Below, in pieces: positions 35,991-45,341 of a DNA stretch of 50,911 bases. Position 1 is the stretch's first letter. Each line of letters opens with the position of its first letter. The translations under genes were made by a program, and so were the position numbers. The stretch is from Pseudomonas farsensis (GTDB lineage: Bacteria; Pseudomonadota; Gammaproteobacteria; Pseudomonadales; Pseudomonadaceae): positions 1 through 50,911 of the forward strand of contig NZ_JABWRF020000006.1 in assembly GCF_014268805.2 (NCBI RefSeq), in the 5' to 3' direction. The notes beneath the pieces are model-generated. The model made no database searches and was not told where the DNA came from. It saw only the letters and a program-made list of their open reading frames with translations.

Positions 35991-37289
35991 ATGTTTCGAT
36001 CTTTGCGCCTTGTCGCCCTGCTAGGGGGCCTGCTTATGGCTGCGGCCGCCTCGGCGCGGGATATCGACGCCGCCAGCTACGGCTACCCATTGACCAACCC
36101 GTTCGAGGCGACCATCGCCACTACGCCTCCGGAGCAACGCCCGACGCTGCCCGAGGACGATGAAATCGACCAGTCCGACTACAGCCTCACCCTGCGCCCG
36201 GAGCGCGAGTTCACCCTGCCGGACAATTTCTGGGCGGTGAAAAAACTGCGCTACCGTCTGGCCAAGCAGGACCACGAGGCGCCGTTGATCTTCCTGATTG
36301 CCGGCACCGGCGCGCCGTATTCGAGCTCGATCAACGAATACCTGAAAAAGCTGTTCTACCAGGCTGGCTACCATGTCGTGCAGCTGTCCTCCCCCACCAG
36401 CTACGACTTCATGAGCGCCGCCTCGCGCTTCGCCACCCCTGGCGTATCACGCGAAGACGCCGAAGACCTGTATCGGGTCATGCAAGCGGTGCGTGCCCAG
36501 CACCCGCGCCTGCCGGTCAGCGAGTACTACCTCAGCGGCTACAGCCTCGGCGCCCTGGACGCAGCGTTCGTCAGCCACCTGGACGAAACCCGCCGCAGCT
36601 TCAACTTCAAGCGCGTGCTGCTGCTCAACCCGCCGGTCAACCTGTATACCTCCATCAGCAACCTGGACAAGCTGGTGCAGACCCGGGTCAAAGGCATCGA
36701 CCGCGGCACCACCTTCTACGAGCTGATGCTGGAAAAACTCACCCGTTATTTCCAGGACAAGGGCTACATCGACCTCAACGAGGCGCTGCTGTATGACTTC
36801 CAGAAGTCGCGCCAGCATTTGTCCAACGAACAGATGGCCATGCTGATCGGCACCTCGTTCCGCTTCTCGGCCGCCGATATCGCGTTTACCTCCGACCTGA
36901 TCAACCGCCGCGGCCTGATCATTCCGCCGAAATACCCGATCACCGAAGGCAGCAGCCTGACGCCGTTCTTCAAGCGCGCCTTGCAGTGCGACTTCGACTG
37001 CTACCTGACCGAGCAGGTGATCCCGATGTGGCGCGCGCGCACCGACGGCAACAGCCTGCTGCAACTCATCGACCAGGTGAGCCTGTACGGCCTTGAAGAC
37101 TACCTGCACAACAGCCCGAAGATCGCCGTGATGCATAACGCCGACGACCTGATCCTGGGCCCTGGCGATATTGGTTTCCTGCGCCGGGTGTTCGGGGATC
37201 GCCTGACCCTTTACCCTCACGGTGGCCACTGCGGCAACCTCAATTACCGCGTCAACAGCGACGCCATGCTGGAGTTCTTCCGTGGTTAA
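35991..37289 (+). CDS. Exported alpha/beta-hydrolase
   Basis: A 432-residue protein with a signal peptide (cleavage near SARD) and an alpha/beta-hydrolase fold. The nucleophile Ser185 is in GYSLG, an oxyanion region is near IAGTGAPYSS, an Asp is in HNADDLIL, and the His is in HGGHCGN. These give a plausible Ser-Asp-His triad. It is likely periplasmic. It overlaps mlaA by 8 bases, so its job may concern lipids; this is inference. No kinase motif is visible, though homologues may be labelled as kinases. Confidence 0.75.
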   Translation: MFRSLRLVALLGGLLMAAAASARDIDAASYGYPLTNPFEATIATTPPEQRPTLPEDDEIDQSDYSLTLRPEREFTLPDNFWAVKKLRYRLAKQDHEAPLIFLIAGTGAPYSSSINEYLKKLFYQAGYHVVQLSSPTSYDFMSAASRFATPGVSREDAEDLYRVMQAVRAQHPRLPVSEYYLSGYSLGALDAAFVSHLDETRRSFNFKRVLLLNPPVNLYTSISNLDKLVQTRVKGIDRGTTFYELMLEKLTRYFQDKGYIDLNEALLYDFQKSRQHLSNEQMAMLIGTSFRFSAADIAFTSDLINRRGLIIPPKYPITEGSSLTPFFKRALQCDFDCYLTEQVIPMWRARTDGNSLLQLIDQVSLYGLEDYLHNSPKIAVMHNADDLILGPGDIGFLRRVFGDRLTLYPHGGHCGNLNYRVNSDAMLEFFRG

Positions 37290-38097
37290 CCGCCTGCTGC
37301 TCGTCACCGCCCTGCTCGCCAGTGGCCATGCCCTGGCCGAGGAAGTCGCGCCGCGCACCAGCGTGGTCGAGGCTGACAACACCGCCAGCCTGACCGCAGA
37401 GTCCGATGGCTTCCTCGACCCACTGCGTGAGCTCAAATTCAACCCAGGCCTGGACCAGCGCGAGTTCGAACGCTCGACGCTGGCGGCGCTGAATATCTAC
37501 GACCCGCTGGAGTCGATGAACCGGCGTATCTATCACTTCAACTACCGCTTCGACCAATGGGTGTTCCTGCCGGTGGTCGACGGCTACCGCTACGTGACGC
37601 CGGGCTTCGTGCGTACCGGGGTGAGCAACTTCTTCAACAACCTGGGTGATGTGCCGAACCTGTTCAACAGTGTGCTGCAGCTTAAAGGAGAGCGCTCGGC
37701 GCAGATCACCGCGCGGCTGATGTTCAATACCATCATTGGCGTTGGCGGCCTGTGGGACCCGGCGACCAAGATGGGGCTGGCGCGCCAGAGCGAGGACTTT
37801 GGGCAGACCCTGGGCTATTACGGGGTGCATGAAGGGCCCTATTTGGTGCTGCCAATCTTCGGGCCTTCGAACCTGCGCGATACCACAGGGCTTGTGGTGG
37901 ATTACGCCGGTGAGCAGGCGGTGAATTACCTGGATGTGCCGGACACAGCCAGCGACCACCCCGAGATCACCTTGTTGCGCGCAGTGGACAAGCGCTATAC
38001 CACCAACTTCAGGTACGGCCAGACCAACTCGCCGTTCGAGTACGAGAAAGTGCGGTACGTGTATACCCAGGCGCGCAAGTTGCAAATCTCTGAGTGA
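37282..38097 (+). CDS. mlaA: MlaA/VacJ-family outer-membrane lipid asymmetry protein
   Basis: A 271-residue protein with the VacJ signatures YDPLESMNRRIYHFNY, GVSNFFNNLGD and DFGQTLGYYGV. MlaA removes misplaced phospholipids from the outer leaflet and passes them to MlaC. I choose the GTG at 37282, with GGAG upstream and an 8-base overlap with the hydrolase gene. The signal peptide ends in HALA-EE and has no lipobox Cys, so this protein seems not to be a lipoprotein, unlike E. coli MlaA. Length and core motifs are otherwise complete. Confidence 0.88.
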   Translation: MVNRLLLVTALLASGHALAEEVAPRTSVVEADNTASLTAESDGFLDPLRELKFNPGLDQREFERSTLAALNIYDPLESMNRRIYHFNYRFDQWVFLPVVDGYRYVTPGFVRTGVSNFFNNLGDVPNLFNSVLQLKGERSAQITARLMFNTIIGVGGLWDPATKMGLARQSEDFGQTLGYYGVHEGPYLVLPIFGPSNLRDTTGLVVDYAGEQAVNYLDVPDTASDHPEITLLRAVDKRYTTNFRYGQTNSPFEYEKVRYVYTQARKLQISE

Positions 38098-38110
38098 TTG
38101 CTGGGGGCAG

Positions 38111-38131
38111 CTGCAAGCCTCGCGCTTGCAG
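38111..38131. repeat. Short hairpin between convergent genes
   Basis: CTGCAAGC and GCTTGCAG form an 8-bp stem with a 5-base loop, just after mlaA and just before the patatin gene end. It may end transcription, though no T-tract follows. The same CTGCAAGC/GCTTGCAG pair recurs wide apart near 43047 and 43188. Confidence 0.6.
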
Positions 38132-38136
38132 CGGCC

Positions 38137-39279
38137 TCAAAGCCCCAGGAACTGGCACAGCTCGCGCTTCTTGGCCAAGGCGTCCCTGCGCCCCAGTTCG
38201 ATCAGCTCGCTGCAGTAGCTGGCCTCGAACAGCAGGTAACTCAACACCCCCGCACCACTGGTCTTGGTCGCTCCAGGCCCGCGCAGGAACATGCGCAGCG
38301 CCGCCGGCAGGTCGCGGCGGTGGCGGGCGGCGATCTCGTCCAGAGGCTGGCTAGGCGCGACCACCAGCACCTCGATAGGCGCCAGCCCCAGGCGCCGGGT
38401 GTCCAGGTGTGGGGGCAGCAGATGGCTCAGGTGGTTCAAGCGCTGCAACAGCTCGATGTCGTCTTCGAGGCTGTCGATGAACGTGCTGTTGAGCATGTGC
38501 CCGCCTATCTGCGCCAGGCTCGGCTGCCTGCCACTGAATATGCGCGTCGCCGGCTGCGGCACGGCCGGGCGCTGCGGGTTGCCGCTGACCCCCACCACCA
38601 GCACCCGGCTCGCCCCCAGGTGCAACGCCGGGCTGATCGGCGCCGACTGGCGCACCGCACCATCACCAAAGTACTCCTCGCCCAGGCGCACCGGGGCGAA
38701 CAGCAACGGGATAGCGGAACTTGCCAACAAGTGATCGACGCTAAGTGGCGTCGGCATGCCGATACGCCGGTGGCGCAGCCAGGGTTCGATGGTGCCTTGC
38801 CCCTGGTAGAAGGTCACGGCCTGGCCGGACTCGTAACCAAAGGCCGTCACGGCGATAGCCCGTAGTTGCTTGGAGGCCAGTGATTCGGCGATACCGTCAA
38901 GGTTCAGGTGCTCGTGCAGCAGCCCGCGCAATGGCCGGCTGTCCAACAGCGCCACCGGCACCTGGCTGCCGAGCCCAAGCAGGCTGTGGCCGAAGAATCG
39001 GCTGGCCTGGCGAATGACGCCGGGCCAGTCGCTGCGCAGCACCAGGTGGCTGCGAAAGTTCTGCCAGAAATGCGTCAGTTGCTGCACCGACTCGGCGAAG
39101 CGGGTGGCGCCACTGGCAAGCTTCACGGCATTGATGGCGCCTGCCGAGGTGCCGACGATAACCGGGAACGGGTTGGCCGCGCCGGCCGGAAGCAGGTCGG
39201 CGATGCCGGCAAGTACGCCGACCTGGTAGGCGGCACGGGCGCCGCCGCCAGAGAGGATCAGGCCAGTAGTTGGGGTCAT
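38137..39279 (-). CDS. Patatin-like phospholipase
   Basis: A 380-residue protein with the patatin oxyanion loop SGGGARAAY, the nucleophile Ser45 in GTSAG and the Asp206 of DGA. The C-terminal part resembles the DUF3734 extension found in RssA-like cytoplasmic patatins. There is no signal peptide. The start at 39279 has AGGAAGGA upstream. It is convergent with mlaA and separated from lpxL by 54 bases on the same strand. Likely a phospholipase or acyl hydrolase. Confidence 0.85.
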   Translation of the reverse strand: MTPTTGLILSGGGARAAYQVGVLAGIADLLPAGAANPFPVIVGTSAGAINAVKLASGATRFAESVQQLTHFWQNFRSHLVLRSDWPGVIRQASRFFGHSLLGLGSQVPVALLDSRPLRGLLHEHLNLDGIAESLASKQLRAIAVTAFGYESGQAVTFYQGQGTIEPWLRHRRIGMPTPLSVDHLLASSAIPLLFAPVRLGEEYFGDGAVRQSAPISPALHLGASRVLVVGVSGNPQRPAVPQPATRIFSGRQPSLAQIGGHMLNSTFIDSLEDDIELLQRLNHLSHLLPPHLDTRRLGLAPIEVLVVAPSQPLDEIAARHRRDLPAALRMFLRGPGATKTSGAGVLSYLLFEASYCSELIELGRRDALAKKRELCQFLGL

Positions 39280-39333
39280 GGGTCCTTCCTGGATCACGCG
39301 GGCGCAGGGCTCGCAAGCCGGCCGCAATAGGGG

Positions 39334-40266
39334 TTATTTCTTGTTGTCGTAAAGCCGCGGCTCGCCATCAGGGCGTGATTTGAAGCGCCGATGTGCCCAT
39401 AGATACTGCTCGGGGCACTCGCGCAACACACCTTCGATCCACTGGTTGATACGCAGGCAATCGGCCTCTTCGCTTTCGCCGGGGAAGCCTTCCAGCGCCG
39501 GGTGAACAACCAGCCGGTAACCGCTGCCGTCTTCAAGGCGCTTCTGGGTGAACGGGATGACCCGCGCCTTGCCCAGGCGGGCGAACTTGGTGGTCGCGGT
39601 GACCGTTGCTGCCGGGATGCCGAACAGCGGCACGAAGATGCTCTGCTTGCTGCCGTAGTCCTGGTCTGGTGCGTACCAGATCGCCCGGCCCTTGCGCAGC
39701 AACTTGAGCATGCCGCGCACGTCTTCGCGCTCGACGGCCAGCGAATCGGGGTTGTGGCGCTCGCGGCCACGGCGCTGTATGAAGTCGAACACCGCGTTGC
39801 CATGCTCGCGGTACATGCCGTCGATGGTGTGCACCTGGCCAAGCAACGCCGCGCCGATTTCAAGCGTGGTGAAATGCACCGCCATCAAGATCGCGCCCTC
39901 GCCTTCGCGCTGGGCAGCCTGCAGGTGCTCGATGCCTTCGATGTGGGCCAGGCGAGCCAACCGGGCCTTTGGCCACCACCAGCTCATGGCCATTTCGAAG
40001 AAGGCGATGCCGGTGGACGCAAAATTTTCTTTGAGCAAATGCAACCGTTCGTCGTCCGAAAGCTGCGGGAAGCACAGCTCCAGGTTGCGCGCAGCAATGC
40101 GCCGGCGCTCACCGGCCAGGCGGAACATCACTGCGCCCAGGCCACGCCCCAGCCCCAGCAGCACGCGGTAAGGCAGTTGGGCAATCAGCCACAGCAGCCC
40201 AAGGCCAAGCCACAGGGCCCAGAATTGCGGGTGAAGATAGAAGGTACGAAAACGCGGGCGTTCCAT
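39334..40266 (-). CDS. lpxL: Lipid A late acyltransferase (LpxL/HtrB)
   Basis: A 310-residue inner-membrane enzyme with an N-terminal helix (about 13-35) and the H-x4-E catalytic motif HFTTLE (His131, Glu136). It transfers a secondary laurate-type chain to Kdo2-lipid IVA. The start at 40266 begins MERPRF. Pseudomonas has two HtrB paralogues; this one lies next to minC as in other pseudomonads. Which acyl position it serves is not visible. Confidence 0.9.
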   Translation of the reverse strand: MERPRFRTFYLHPQFWALWLGLGLLWLIAQLPYRVLLGLGRGLGAVMFRLAGERRRIAARNLELCFPQLSDDERLHLLKENFASTGIAFFEMAMSWWWPKARLARLAHIEGIEHLQAAQREGEGAILMAVHFTTLEIGAALLGQVHTIDGMYREHGNAVFDFIQRRGRERHNPDSLAVEREDVRGMLKLLRKGRAIWYAPDQDYGSKQSIFVPLFGIPAATVTATTKFARLGKARVIPFTQKRLEDGSGYRLVVHPALEGFPGESEEADCLRINQWIEGVLRECPEQYLWAHRRFKSRPDGEPRLYDNKK

Positions 40267-40366
40267 TGAAGCTTCCGGCAAGACGAGGGCCGGGCATTCT
40301 ACATCGGTTGCGGCCAATCAGTCTTATCGCTATAAGTCAGGGCACTTTTCTCGCAACAAGCCGTCT

Positions 40367-41116
40367 ATGCAGACCATGAGCCTCAACCAGACACCCGACA
40401 ACGCCCCCGTGTTCCAGCTCAAGGGCAGCATGCTTGCCATCACCGTGCTGGAACTGGCGCGCAACGACCTCGAGTCCCTCGACCGCCAACTGGCGGCCAA
40501 GGTCGCTCAGGCGCCGAATTTTTTCAGTAACACGCCGTTGGTACTGGCGCTGGACAAGCTGCCAAGTGGTGAAGGCGCCATCGACCTGCCCGGGTTGATG
40601 CGCGTCTGCCGCCACCACGGCCTGCGCACCCTGGCGATCCGTGCCAGCCGCATCGAGGACATCGCCGCCGCGATCGCCATCGACCTGCCGGTGCTGCCGC
40701 CTTCCGGCGCGCGCGAGCGCCCGCTGGAGCCGGAGCCTGAGGTGCGCAAGCCCGAACCTGCGCCAGCGCCGGCCGAGCCGCAAGTGCGCCCGACGCGCAT
40801 CATCACAGCGCCCGTGCGCGGCGGCCAGCAGGTCTATGCCCCCGGTGGCGACCTGGTGGTGACCGGCTCGGTAAGCCCCGGTGCGGAACTTCTGGCCGAT
40901 GGCAACATCCATGTGTACGGCGCCATGCGCGGGCGAGCCCTGGCTGGCATCAAAGGCGACACCAAAGCCCGCGTCTTCTGCCTGCAGATGACCGCGGAAA
41001 TGGTCTCCATCGCCGGCCAGTACCGGGTCTGCGAAGACCTGCGCCGCGAACCACTGTGGGGTACGGCCGTGCAGTTCAGCCTGTCCGGCGACGTGTTGAA
41101 CATCACCCGTCTTTAA
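40367..41116 (+). CDS. minC: Septum-site inhibitor MinC
   Basis: A 249-residue cell-division inhibitor with an N-terminal FtsZ-inhibiting domain (about 1-105), a Pro/Glu-rich linker (about 115-145) and a C-terminal beta-helix that binds MinD (RGGQQVYAPGGDLVV onward). ATG 40367 or ATG 40376 could be the start; neither has a strong ribosome site. First gene of minCDE. Confidence 0.93.
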   Translation: MQTMSLNQTPDNAPVFQLKGSMLAITVLELARNDLESLDRQLAAKVAQAPNFFSNTPLVLALDKLPSGEGAIDLPGLMRVCRHHGLRTLAIRASRIEDIAAAIAIDLPVLPPSGARERPLEPEPEVRKPEPAPAPAEPQVRPTRIITAPVRGGQQVYAPGGDLVVTGSVSPGAELLADGNIHVYGAMRGRALAGIKGDTKARVFCLQMTAEMVSIAGQYRVCEDLRREPLWGTAVQFSLSGDVLNITRL

Positions 41117-41213
41117 CGGATACTTGCCGGCATTTTTAGCGCAACTTCTTTATCGTTGCCGTTTCATGTATTTGCAGGGACGTCTGTCCCGACTATTTTA
41201 GGGGTGAAACACC

Positions 41214-42026
41214 TTGTCCAAGATCATCGTGGTTACTTCCGGCAAAGGGGGTGTGGGCAAGACCACCACCAGCGCCGCCATCGGTACCGGTTTCGCCCTG
41301 CGCGGCCACAAGACGGTCATCGTCGACTTCGACGTCGGCCTGCGTAACCTCGACCTGATCATGGGCTGCGAGCGCCGCGTGGTGTACGACTTCGTCAACG
41401 TGGTCAATGGCGAAGCCAACCTGCAGCAGGCCCTGATCAAGGACAAGCGTCTCGAGAACCTCTACGTGCTGGCCGCAAGCCAGACCCGTGACAAGGACGC
41501 CCTGACGCTCGAAGGCGTCGAAAAAGTCCTGATGGAACTCAAAGAGCAGTTCGAATACGTGATCTGCGACTCCCCGGCCGGTATCGAAAAAGGCGCGCAC
41601 CTGGCGATGTATTTCGCCGACGAAGCCATTGTCGTGACCAACCCCGAAGTATCGTCGGTACGTGACTCGGACCGCATGCTGGGCATCCTGTCGAGCAAAT
41701 CGCGCCGTTCCGAAAACAACGAAGACCCGATCGTCGAGCACCTGCTGATCACCCGCTACAACCCTGAGCGTGTGGCCGGCGGCGAAATGCTGAGCATCGA
41801 CGACGTCACCGACATCCTGGCCATCAAGCTCAAGGGCGTGATCCCCGAGTCGCAGGCCGTGCTCAAGGCCTCCAACCAAGGTGTGCCGGTTATCCTCGAC
41901 ACCGAAAGCGATGCCGGCCAGGCGTACAACGACACGATCGACCGCTTGTTGGGCAAGGAAGTAAAACTTCGTTTCGTCGAAGTGCCGAAGCAAGGATTCT
42001 TCGCGCGTCTGTTTGGAGGCAAGTAA
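41214..42026 (+). CDS. minD: Cell-division ATPase MinD
   Basis: A 270-residue ATPase with the deviant Walker A GKGGVGKTT near the start. A C-terminal amphipathic helix (GFFARLFGG) anchors it to the membrane. It activates MinC and oscillates with MinE. The start is TTG at 41214, preceded by AGGGG about 10 bases upstream; this is the only start that gives a normal MinD N-terminus. Confidence 0.95.
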   Translation: MSKIIVVTSGKGGVGKTTTSAAIGTGFALRGHKTVIVDFDVGLRNLDLIMGCERRVVYDFVNVVNGEANLQQALIKDKRLENLYVLAASQTRDKDALTLEGVEKVLMELKEQFEYVICDSPAGIEKGAHLAMYFADEAIVVTNPEVSSVRDSDRMLGILSSKSRRSENNEDPIVEHLLITRYNPERVAGGEMLSIDDVTDILAIKLKGVIPESQAVLKASNQGVPVILDTESDAGQAYNDTIDRLLGKEVKLRFVEVPKQGFFARLFGGK

Positions 42027-42029
42027 ACC

Positions 42030-42284
42030 ATGAACCTTTTTGACTTCTTTCGCGGCAGACAGAAACAGACCAGCGCGTCGGTAGCGAAAGAGCGTCTACA
42101 GATCATCGTGGCGCACGAACGCGGTCAGCGCAGCACGCCGGACTACCTGCCTGCCTTGCAGAAGGAACTGGTCGAGGTGATCCGCAAATACGTCAACATC
42201 GGCAACGATGACGTGCAGGTCGCACTGGAAAACCAGGGCAGCTGCTCGATCCTCGAACTGAACATCACCCTGCCTGATCGCTGA
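42030..42284 (+). CDS. minE: Division topological specificity factor MinE
   Basis: An 84-residue protein with the N-terminal membrane/MinD-stimulating segment (MNLFDFFRG) and a C-terminal dimerisation domain. It starts 3 bases after minD with GGAGG upstream. It ends the min operon; an inverted repeat follows at 42309. Confidence 0.95.
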   Translation: MNLFDFFRGRQKQTSASVAKERLQIIVAHERGQRSTPDYLPALQKELVEVIRKYVNIGNDDVQVALENQGSCSILELNITLPDR

Positions 42285-42308
42285 TATTCCAGCGCTACAA
42301 GGCTGACC

Positions 42309-42374
42309 CTGTGGGAGCGGGCTTGCCCCGCGATGGCGTATCCACGCTGTCGCGGGCCAGGGCCGCTCCCACAG
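42309..42374. repeat. REP-like inverted repeat
   Basis: CTGTGGGAGCGGGCTTGCCC at the left pairs imperfectly with a right arm ending GGGCCGCTCCCACAG. It lies between minE and rluA. Confidence 0.8.
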
Positions 42375-42397
42375 TGCTTTGCAGAGAACACCTGAAC

Positions 42398-43033
42398 ATG
42401 CCGCTGTCGAACATCCAGATCCTTCACGAAGACGCCGCGATCCTGGTGATCAACAAGCCGACCCTGTTGCTGTCGGTGCCGGGCCGCGCCGACGACAACA
42501 AGGACTGCCTGATCACCCGCCTGCAAGAAAACGGCTACCCCGATGCGCTGATCGTGCACCGCCTGGACTGGGAAACCTCCGGGATCATCCTGCTGGCCCG
42601 TGATGCTGACAGCCACCGCGAGCTGTCGCGCCAGTTTCATGACCGCGAAACAGAAAAAGCCTACACCGCACTGTGCTGGGGCCAGCCGGCGCTGGACAGC
42701 GGCAGCATCGACCTGCCACTGCGCTACGACCCGCCGACCAAACCCCGCCACGTGGTCGACCACGAGCAGGGCAAACACGCACTGACCTTCTGGCGTATCG
42801 TCGAGCGCTGCGGCGACTACTGCCGCGTGGAACTGACACCCATCACCGGCCGCTCGCACCAGTTGCGCGTGCATATGCTGTCTATCGGCCACCCGCTGCT
42901 GGGTGACCGCCTGTACGCCAACCCGCAAGCACTGGCAGCCCATGAGAGGCTGTGCCTGCACGCCTCGATGCTGAGTTTCACCCACCCGGTGTCCGGGCAG
43001 CGGGTGAAGTTCGAGTGCCCTGCGCCGTTCTGA
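42398..43033 (+). CDS. rluA: RluA-family pseudouridine synthase
   Basis: A 211-residue enzyme with the HRLDWETSG motif (catalytic Asp57) and the ITGRSHQLRVHM motif. RluA makes pseudouridine at 23S rRNA 746 and tRNA 32; size and start fit the short RluA type without an S4 domain. The start at 42398 follows the repeat, and its ribosome site is only fair. Downstream, 43034-43220 has a loose AGCTTGCAGCTTGAAGC repeat and no gene. Confidence 0.88.
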   Translation: MPLSNIQILHEDAAILVINKPTLLLSVPGRADDNKDCLITRLQENGYPDALIVHRLDWETSGIILLARDADSHRELSRQFHDRETEKAYTALCWGQPALDSGSIDLPLRYDPPTKPRHVVDHEQGKHALTFWRIVERCGDYCRVELTPITGRSHQLRVHMLSIGHPLLGDRLYANPQALAAHERLCLHASMLSFTHPVSGQRVKFECPAPF

Positions 43034-43220
43034 GCGGTAAGTGTCGAGCTGCAAGCGGCCAGAAAAAGCGCAGGCAAACCACGCCCGGCCCATCGCCGAC
43101 TGCCTTCGCCCAAGCTTGCAGCGCCCAAAACCTCGTGTAGTTCGCGGCAGCACTTGCCCTGCGGGCTGCCTTTGCTTGAAGCTTGCGGCTTGCAGCTTGA
43201 AGCTCAATCTGGAGTGAGTT

Positions 43221-44510
43221 ATGCGCGATGCCCTGAACGCCGGCCTGATCGAATTCCTCAAGGCCTCCCCGACGCCCTTCCACGCCACCCAAAGCCTCGT
43301 GCACCGCCTGGAAGCCGCAGGCTACCAGCGCCTGGACGAGCGTGACAGCTGGGCCACCGTGCCTGGTGGGCGCTATTTCGTAACCCGTAACGACTCCTCG
43401 ATCATTGCCATTCGGCTGGGCAAGCACTCCCCGCTGATCAGCGGCATTCGCCTGGTCGGCGCCCACACCGACAGCCCGTGCCTGCGGGTCAAGCCGCAAC
43501 CGGAGCTGCAGCGCCAAGGCTTTTTGCAACTGGGTGTCGAGGTGTATGGCGGCGCGCTGCTGGCGCCCTGGTTCGACCGCGACCTGTCGCTGGCCGGCCG
43601 CGTGACCTTTCGCCGCGACGGCAAGGTCGAAAGCCAGCTGGTCGACTTCAAGCTGCCGATCGCGATCATTCCCAACCTGGCCATCCACCTCAACCGCACC
43701 GCCAACGAAGGCTGGCAGATCAACCCGCAGACCGAGCTACCGCCTATTCTGGCCCAGGTTGCAGGCGATGAACGGGTCGATTTCCGCGCGCTGCTGACCG
43801 AGCAACTGGCCCGCGAGCATGGCCTGAACGCCGATGTAGTGCTCGACTACGAGCTGAGCTTCTACGATACCCAGGGCGCTGCACTGATCGGCTTGAACGG
43901 CGATTTCATCGCCGGCGCGCGCCTGGACAACCTGCTGTCGTGCTATGCCGGGTTGCAGGCACTGCTGGCGGCCGACACCGACGAAACCTGCGTACTGGTG
44001 TGCACCGACCATGAAGAGGTCGGCAGTTGCTCGGCCTGTGGCGCCGACGGCCCGATGCTCGAGCAGACCCTGCAACGCCTGCTGCCGGACAACGACGACT
44101 ACGTGCGCACCATCCAGCGCTCGCTGCTGGTGTCGGCTGACAACGCCCACGGCGTGCACCCCAACTACGCCGACAAGCACGACGGCAACCACGGCCCCAA
44201 GCTCAACGCCGGCCCGGTCATCAAGGTCAACAATAACCAGCGCTACGCCACCAACAGCGAAACCGCCGGCTTCTTCCGCCATCTGTGCATGGCCGAAGAA
44301 GTCCCGGTACAAAGCTTCGTGGTGCGCAGCGACATGGGCTGCGGCTCGACCATCGGCCCAATCACCGCCAGCCACCTAGGTGTGCGCACGGTGGATATCG
44401 GCTTGCCGACCTTTGCCATGCACTCCATCCGCGAGCTGTGCGGCAGCCATGACCTGGCGCACCTGGTCAAAGTGCTGGACGCGTTCTACCGCAGCCGCGA
44501 ACTGCCCTGA
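43221..44510 (+). CDS. apeB: M18 family aspartyl aminopeptidase-like peptidase
   Basis: A 429-residue cytoplasmic zinc aminopeptidase. Motifs visible are GAHTDSPCLRV (His82, Asp84), the bridging-Asp region ARLDNLLS, and DHEEVGS with the catalytic and ligand Glu. It releases N-terminal (often acidic) residues from peptides and normally forms a dodecamer. GGAG precedes the ATG. The 3' end overlaps the convergent 44486 gene by 25 bases. Confidence 0.92.
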   Translation: MRDALNAGLIEFLKASPTPFHATQSLVHRLEAAGYQRLDERDSWATVPGGRYFVTRNDSSIIAIRLGKHSPLISGIRLVGAHTDSPCLRVKPQPELQRQGFLQLGVEVYGGALLAPWFDRDLSLAGRVTFRRDGKVESQLVDFKLPIAIIPNLAIHLNRTANEGWQINPQTELPPILAQVAGDERVDFRALLTEQLAREHGLNADVVLDYELSFYDTQGAALIGLNGDFIAGARLDNLLSCYAGLQALLAADTDETCVLVCTDHEEVGSCSACGADGPMLEQTLQRLLPDNDDYVRTIQRSLLVSADNAHGVHPNYADKHDGNHGPKLNAGPVIKVNNNQRYATNSETAGFFRHLCMAEEVPVQSFVVRSDMGCGSTIGPITASHLGVRTVDIGLPTFAMHSIRELCGSHDLAHLVKVLDAFYRSRELP

Positions 44511-45295
44511 TCGCCCGCAGGGCCTGCCTCGGGTGACGGGGCAGGCTCGGGGTTTGTGGGGGCGAGCAAGGCTTCCAGGTTCAGGCGGCCCTTGGGGGCC
44601 CATTGCATGTAATCGAGGACCGAGAAGTCACTCGGTAACGTGCCCTGCGCCTGCTCCGATTCTGCTAGCCGCACAGCAACCTGCTCACGCTCATTGCTCG
44701 GATACTTCAGCCGTTCGGCAGGGGACATCTGGTCGAGTAATTCAAGATAGGCACGGCGTAGCGGGCGGACATCCGATGTTTCCAGTGCATAGCCCATAAC
44801 GCCCGAAAAGTACTGCTCATCAAGATCCTCCCTGGCATACAGCGCCGTATAGCGCTCTTCATCAGAAAACCCTTGGCCGTTTTCGATTATGTCGGTGAGG
44901 CCAGCACGGTCCAGCCCGGCAAACGGATTTTGCACTTGGCGATCGTTGCTGAAGCGGCCCGCAAGAAATGCCAGGGAGGCCCGAAAACGCTCGGCCTCAT
45001 CGGGCGTGTAGTGCTCAGGAGCATCGGTTTGAGTGAATGCCCCCTGCCCCGCCTCATGGAAACGCCCAGTTACTCGTTGGCCCAAGCCAGCCGCCCCATA
45101 GACGTTTTCATAAAGGGCGCGTGAGTCGGCAGCACTTTGCTGCCCAACCGCCAGAGCCCGCCCCTGCTCGGAGATGATCACTGCGTCATTTTGAGCCGAT
45201 GCAGTGTGGGGACTATCGGCTTGGACGGGAGGTGATTGAGGTTGCGCGGGGGCTTTCCAAGTTACTGCACCTTGAGGAGATGGATTGATCTTCAT
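44486..45295 (-). CDS. Unknown protein, paralogue A of a pair
   Basis: A 269-residue protein I do not recognise. It aligns along its length with the product of 45943-46719. Shared blocks include NPF-G--R, EERY-A, YLE-LD, P-ERL-YP-NER, RLA--E--QG-LPS-FS and W-PKGR-N. No signal peptide or membrane segment is seen. The N-terminus is Pro/Gln-rich, then DAVIISEQGRALA, a pattern like that in FlgM-type and some exported proteins; the meaning is unknown. AGGTGA precedes the ATG. It is 46 bases downstream of the secreted-protein gene, so these two may be one operon. Confidence 0.75.
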   Translation of the reverse strand: MKINPSPQGAVTWKAPAQPQSPPVQADSPHTASAQNDAVIISEQGRALAVGQQSAADSRALYENVYGAAGLGQRVTGRFHEAGQGAFTQTDAPEHYTPDEAERFRASLAFLAGRFSNDRQVQNPFAGLDRAGLTDIIENGQGFSDEERYTALYAREDLDEQYFSGVMGYALETSDVRPLRRAYLELLDQMSPAERLKYPSNEREQVAVRLAESEQAQGTLPSDFSVLDYMQWAPKGRLNLEALLAPTNPEPAPSPEAGPAGDQGSSRLR

Positions 45296-45341
45296 GGTTC
45301 ACCTGTCATTAGAGGGCGGGGCACAAATGCCCCGCGTTGGG

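Noticed and set aside
42309..42374. Rho-independent terminator after minE
   Set aside because: It is a REP-type inverted repeat with imperfect arms and no T-tract, so I list it as a repeat only.
43040..43210. Possible small RNA or gene between rluA and apeB
   Set aside because: Only loose AGCTTGCAGCTTGAAGC-type repeats are visible; no open frame with a ribosome site and no clear terminator.
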